From contig JAKAUD010000083.1 in NCBI GenBank assembly GCA_021827885.1, positions 1-8,312 of the forward strand: a DNA stretch of 8,312 bases, written 5' to 3'. Every line of letters begins with the position of its first letter. The stretch's first letter is position 1. Shown here one piece after another: positions 6,195 to 8,312 of the stretch. A model generated the notes under the pieces. It was given only the letters and a program-made list of their open reading frames with translations. It did not search any database and was not told where the DNA came from. The DNA comes from Thermoplasmata archaeon (lineage in GTDB: Archaea > Thermoplasmatota > Thermoplasmata > Thermoplasmatales > Thermoplasmataceae). The position numbers were made by a program, and so were the translations under genes.

Positions 6195-6971
6195 ATGAGC
6201 ATTGGAAGAAGGATAGGTAATCTGGCGGGTGAAGTATACGAAAAAGTGCTCATTGAGGAGATTAAGCAGTACCCCATACCAAAACATATAGGCATAATTA
6301 CTGATGGCAACAGGCGCTATGCAAGATCGGTGGGATTATCAGACAATCAGGGACACCTGAGGGGAAAGGAGAAGCTTGAGGAGGTTCTGGAGTGGTGCAT
6401 GGAGATCGGAGTCAAGATTGTAACTGTTTACGGTTTCTCAACGGAGAATTTCAAGAGAGACAACAGTGAGGTGGATTTCCTCTTTCATCTGATAGATGAG
6501 GCATTCAAAGACCTGATGAAAGACGAACGAATTAGAAAGAACGGGATCAAGGTGAAGGTTATTGGAGAGATAACCAGGCTTCCGGATTACCTGAAGGAGA
6601 CCATCAGGGAGGTGGAGAAGACGACAAGAGGTTTCAAGAATTTCAAGTTCAATCTCGCAATAGGATATGGCGGACGTGAGGAGATAATAAATGCAATTAA
6701 GAGGCTTGTAAGGGATGTTCAGTCCGGAAAGGAGGATCTTGACGCCATAGACGAGAAGAAATTCCGTAAGTACCTTTACGACGGTTCAATCCCGGATCCT
6801 GATCTGATCCTCAGGACAAGCGGGGAGGAGCGTATATCTAATTTCCTCCTGTGGCAATCGGCCTATTCGGAGCTTTATTTTTCCGACGTCAACTGGCCTG
6901 AGCTAAAAAAGGTGGATTTCCTTCGTGCAATCAGTTCGTATCAGTCAAGGAAAAGGAGATTTGGAGCCTGA
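6195..6971 (+). CDS. uppS: Cis-prenyltransferase (Z-type polyprenyl diphosphate synthase)
   Basis: Condenses isopentenyl diphosphate in cis configuration onto an allylic primer to make the long-chain polyprenyl (dolichol-type) carrier for protein and surface glycosylation in archaea; works at the inner face of the membrane. 258 residues, normal length. All five family regions are present: HIGIITDGNRRYAR (31-44, catalytic D37), NQGHLRGKEK (51-60), VYGFSTENFKRDN (78-90), FNLAIGYGGREEI (152-164) and LILRTSGEERISNFLLWQ (204-221) with AYSELYFSDVNWPEL (223-237). No membrane segment is present. ATG 6195 is fixed because TGA at 6189-6191 lies in frame just upstream. The stop is immediately followed by the tiaS GTG, so these two form one transcription unit. 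Chain length cannot be read with certainty from sequence; the archaeal enzymes typically make long C50-C60 products. Confidence 0.95.
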   Translation: MSIGRRIGNLAGEVYEKVLIEEIKQYPIPKHIGIITDGNRRYARSVGLSDNQGHLRGKEKLEEVLEWCMEIGVKIVTVYGFSTENFKRDNSEVDFLFHLIDEAFKDLMKDERIRKNGIKVKVIGEITRLPDYLKETIREVEKTTRGFKNFKFNLAIGYGGREEIINAIKRLVRDVQSGKEDLDAIDEKKFRKYLYDGSIPDPDLILRTSGEERISNFLLWQSAYSELYFSDVNWPELKKVDFLRAISSYQSRKRRFGA

Positions 6972-8285
6972 GTGTATATATCATTTGACGACACGGATTC
7001 GAGAAATGCGATGTGCACCACATTCCTGGTCACTGAACTCATCAGGACAGGTAAATACGATCTGATAGGGTATCCTTCCCTTGTTAGGCTGAATCCCAAC
7101 ATACCATACAAGACAAGGGGTAATGGCGCAGTAAGGGTAAGGGTCGGAAAGGGAAACGGCAATAAAACTCTGTGCGGTTATATCAGGGGTGATCCTGTTT
7201 ATTCTTACGAAGGGTCAGAGGGTGAGGAAGATCCTGAATCCATTTTTGATGATATTTACAGCATTGTGGAGAAAAATTACCAGAGAGAGGAGAACACTAA
7301 CCCCGGAATGGTTGTTTCTCCAGATCTTTTTCCTGAATATATGTACAAGGAGGCTGTAACAGGCGAAGTGGGTCTGGATCATGCGGTAAGATCGAACATG
7401 GAACTTGGATCAAAATTTGGTGGAATTGGGAACGGAAGAGGCATCATAGGTTCATCGGCTGCCATGGCATGGAGAGGAAAACGCATGACTTATGAGATAA
7501 TCGGGTACAGGGAAGGTGCACATCAAATCCCGGAAGATATAAAAATGGAGGCAGCATTATACGCCGACGGTGTGGATGGAACGTTCAACAGCGTGGATAT
7601 CCATAACAGGTATCCTGCCATTTTCCCAAATCCCAGGACTCCAGTGGTATACGGTATAAGAGGTGTAAACAGGGATAGTCTTCTGCAGGCATCAGACACA
7701 ATTAACCGTAAATTGCCGTTTGAACTGGACTCAGTGATTCTTTTTGAAACAAATCAGGGTACTGATGATCACGTTGAACACTATGGAGGGGATCTCCAGG
7801 ATTTGCATACATACAGGATCACGGGATCCGTTGGATCCAGGCCGTTCACATCAGAGGGTTCGCACTATTTCTCAACCCTGACTGTCAGCGGCAGGGAGGT
7901 CAGAATGGCCGCATTTGAGCCCACAAAGGAATTCAGGTCATCTTTCAGGCAGCTTCTCCCTGGGGATTTCATAACCATTTACGGATCATTCCTAAAAGAT
8001 ACCATCAACATTGAAAAAATGGAAATACACAGCATTTCCAGAGAATACGTCCGTTTTCCACCCATCTGCAGGGAGTGTGAAGACAGAATGGCGAATCGCG
8101 GGAAATTCAGTTATGAATGTGAAAAGTGCGGGACCAGATCCAGTATTCCAGCATACAACGAGAAAAAAAGATGGTTGAAGCCTGGAAAATACAATGTGCC
8201 CGTGATGGCACGAAGGCACCTTTCAATGCCTTTTGGTTTTTCCCCCATAAGCATGGAAAAAGAGAAAAGGGAGTTGTTTGCCTGA
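6972..8285 (+). CDS. tiaS: tRNA(Ile2) 2-agmatinylcytidine synthetase TiaS
   Basis: ATP-dependent joining of agmatine to C34 of the CAU anticodon of tRNA-Ile2, so that it reads AUA as isoleucine and not AUG; archaea-specific. 437 residues, usual length. The N-terminal kinase-like TCKD domain begins YISFDDTDS (2-10) and continues NAMCTTFLVTELI (12-24), then PNIPYKTRGNGAVRV (42-56). The central domain has GSKFGGIGNGRGIIGSSAAMAW (146-167), then FETNQGTDDH (258-267). An OB-fold region (about 280-355) precedes a C-terminal zinc ribbon, C366-x2-C369 and C383-x2-C386, used in tRNA binding. The start is GTG directly after the uppS TGA, with GGAGAT (6955-6960) and GGAG (6963-6966) upstream; it gives exactly the family N-terminus. 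All key motifs look intact. It implies the genome has a tRNA-Ile with CAU anticodon, not in this window. Overlaps the next gene by four bases. Confidence 0.96.
   Translation: MYISFDDTDSRNAMCTTFLVTELIRTGKYDLIGYPSLVRLNPNIPYKTRGNGAVRVRVGKGNGNKTLCGYIRGDPVYSYEGSEGEEDPESIFDDIYSIVEKNYQREENTNPGMVVSPDLFPEYMYKEAVTGEVGLDHAVRSNMELGSKFGGIGNGRGIIGSSAAMAWRGKRMTYEIIGYREGAHQIPEDIKMEAALYADGVDGTFNSVDIHNRYPAIFPNPRTPVVYGIRGVNRDSLLQASDTINRKLPFELDSVILFETNQGTDDHVEHYGGDLQDLHTYRITGSVGSRPFTSEGSHYFSTLTVSGREVRMAAFEPTKEFRSSFRQLLPGDFITIYGSFLKDTINIEKMEIHSISREYVRFPPICRECEDRMANRGKFSYECEKCGTRSSIPAYNEKKRWLKPGKYNVPVMARRHLSMPFGFSPISMEKEKRELFA
8269..8273 (+). promoter_or_regulatory. Ribosome binding site supporting the CTG start of the last gene
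   Basis: GGGAG ends eight bases before CTG at 8282-8284, the ideal distance. There is no ATG, GTG or TTG in that reading frame between 8174 and 8284, so this site supports CTG as the initiator. Confidence 0.5.
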
Positions 8286-8312
8286 TCGGAATTACGGGGG
8301 TTCCAGGCACAG
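8282..8312 (+). CDS. P-loop nucleotide kinase, probably AK6/Fap7-type adenylate kinase (partial, N-terminus only)
   Basis: Only ten codons are present. They read (M)IGITGVPGTG, matching the start of a Walker A loop placed at the extreme N-terminus, as in archaeal AK6/Fap7-type kinases (typically M-x-I-x-I-TGTPGTGK). These act in adenine nucleotide balance and in small ribosomal subunit maturation. The start is unusual: CTG at 8282-8284, overlapping the tiaS stop as CTGA with GGGAG eight bases upstream. The only in-frame alternative upstream is ATG 8171, which would add 37 residues overlapping tiaS and with no resemblance to the family. Family assignment rests on one motif and its N-terminal position; other small P-loop kinases such as a cytidylate or shikimate kinase cannot be excluded. 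Confidence 0.55.
   Translation, partial: MIGITGVPGT

Noticed and set aside
8171..8284. ATG 8171 as start of the P-loop gene
   Set aside because: Would place 37 non-family residues before a P-loop that is normally N-terminal and would overlap tiaS by more than 110 bases; CTG 8282 has the better ribosome binding site.

Overview
The window looks like a stretch of a euryarchaeal chromosome, probably Thermoplasmatales-like. This rests on several proteins that are archaeal or have a distinctly archaeal form: a Hel308 helicase, a Trm5 tRNA methyltransferase, the tRNA-Ile2 agmatidine synthetase TiaS, an archaeal-type diaminopyrimidine reductase (ArfC) and an ApgM-type phosphoglycerate mutase. Arginine is mostly AGA/AGG, genes are tightly packed, and TATA-like boxes sit close to start codons as in archaea that use leaderless or short-leader mRNAs. 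The lineage is an inference from gene content; there is no rRNA in the window. I see no tRNA, CRISPR array, insertion sequence, phage gene or obvious horizontally acquired block.

Two gene strings diverge from an 81-bp gap at 3031-3111. To the left on the minus strand run arfC (riboflavin/F420 precursor synthesis), ahcY (S-adenosylhomocysteine hydrolase, 7-bp overlap), a 72-bp gap holding a palindrome and a 9-bp direct repeat, a small basic protein I do not recognise, and apgM (glycolysis/gluconeogenesis), which runs off the left edge. The small gene and apgM share a GTGA stop/start.

To the right on the plus strand run hel308, trm5 (ATGA overlap), a 54-bp gap with a possible promoter, uppS (long-chain cis-polyprenyl diphosphate synthase), tiaS (its GTG start abuts the uppS stop), and the first codons of a P-loop protein that resembles an archaeal AK6-type nucleotide kinase. 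That last gene seems to start at CTG in a CTGA overlap with tiaS.

Functionally this is a housekeeping region. Trm5 and TiaS both modify the tRNA anticodon loop (m1G37, and agmatidine at C34 of tRNA-Ile2). AhcY, on the other arm, removes the SAH that methyltransferases such as Trm5 produce. Hel308 serves replication-fork repair, UppS supplies the lipid carrier for glycosylation, and ArfC and ApgM belong to cofactor and central carbon metabolism. I found no convincing new multi-gene system. The least explained parts are the 115-codon gene at 746-1093 with its upstream gap, the internal start signals inside it, and the unusual start of the last gene.
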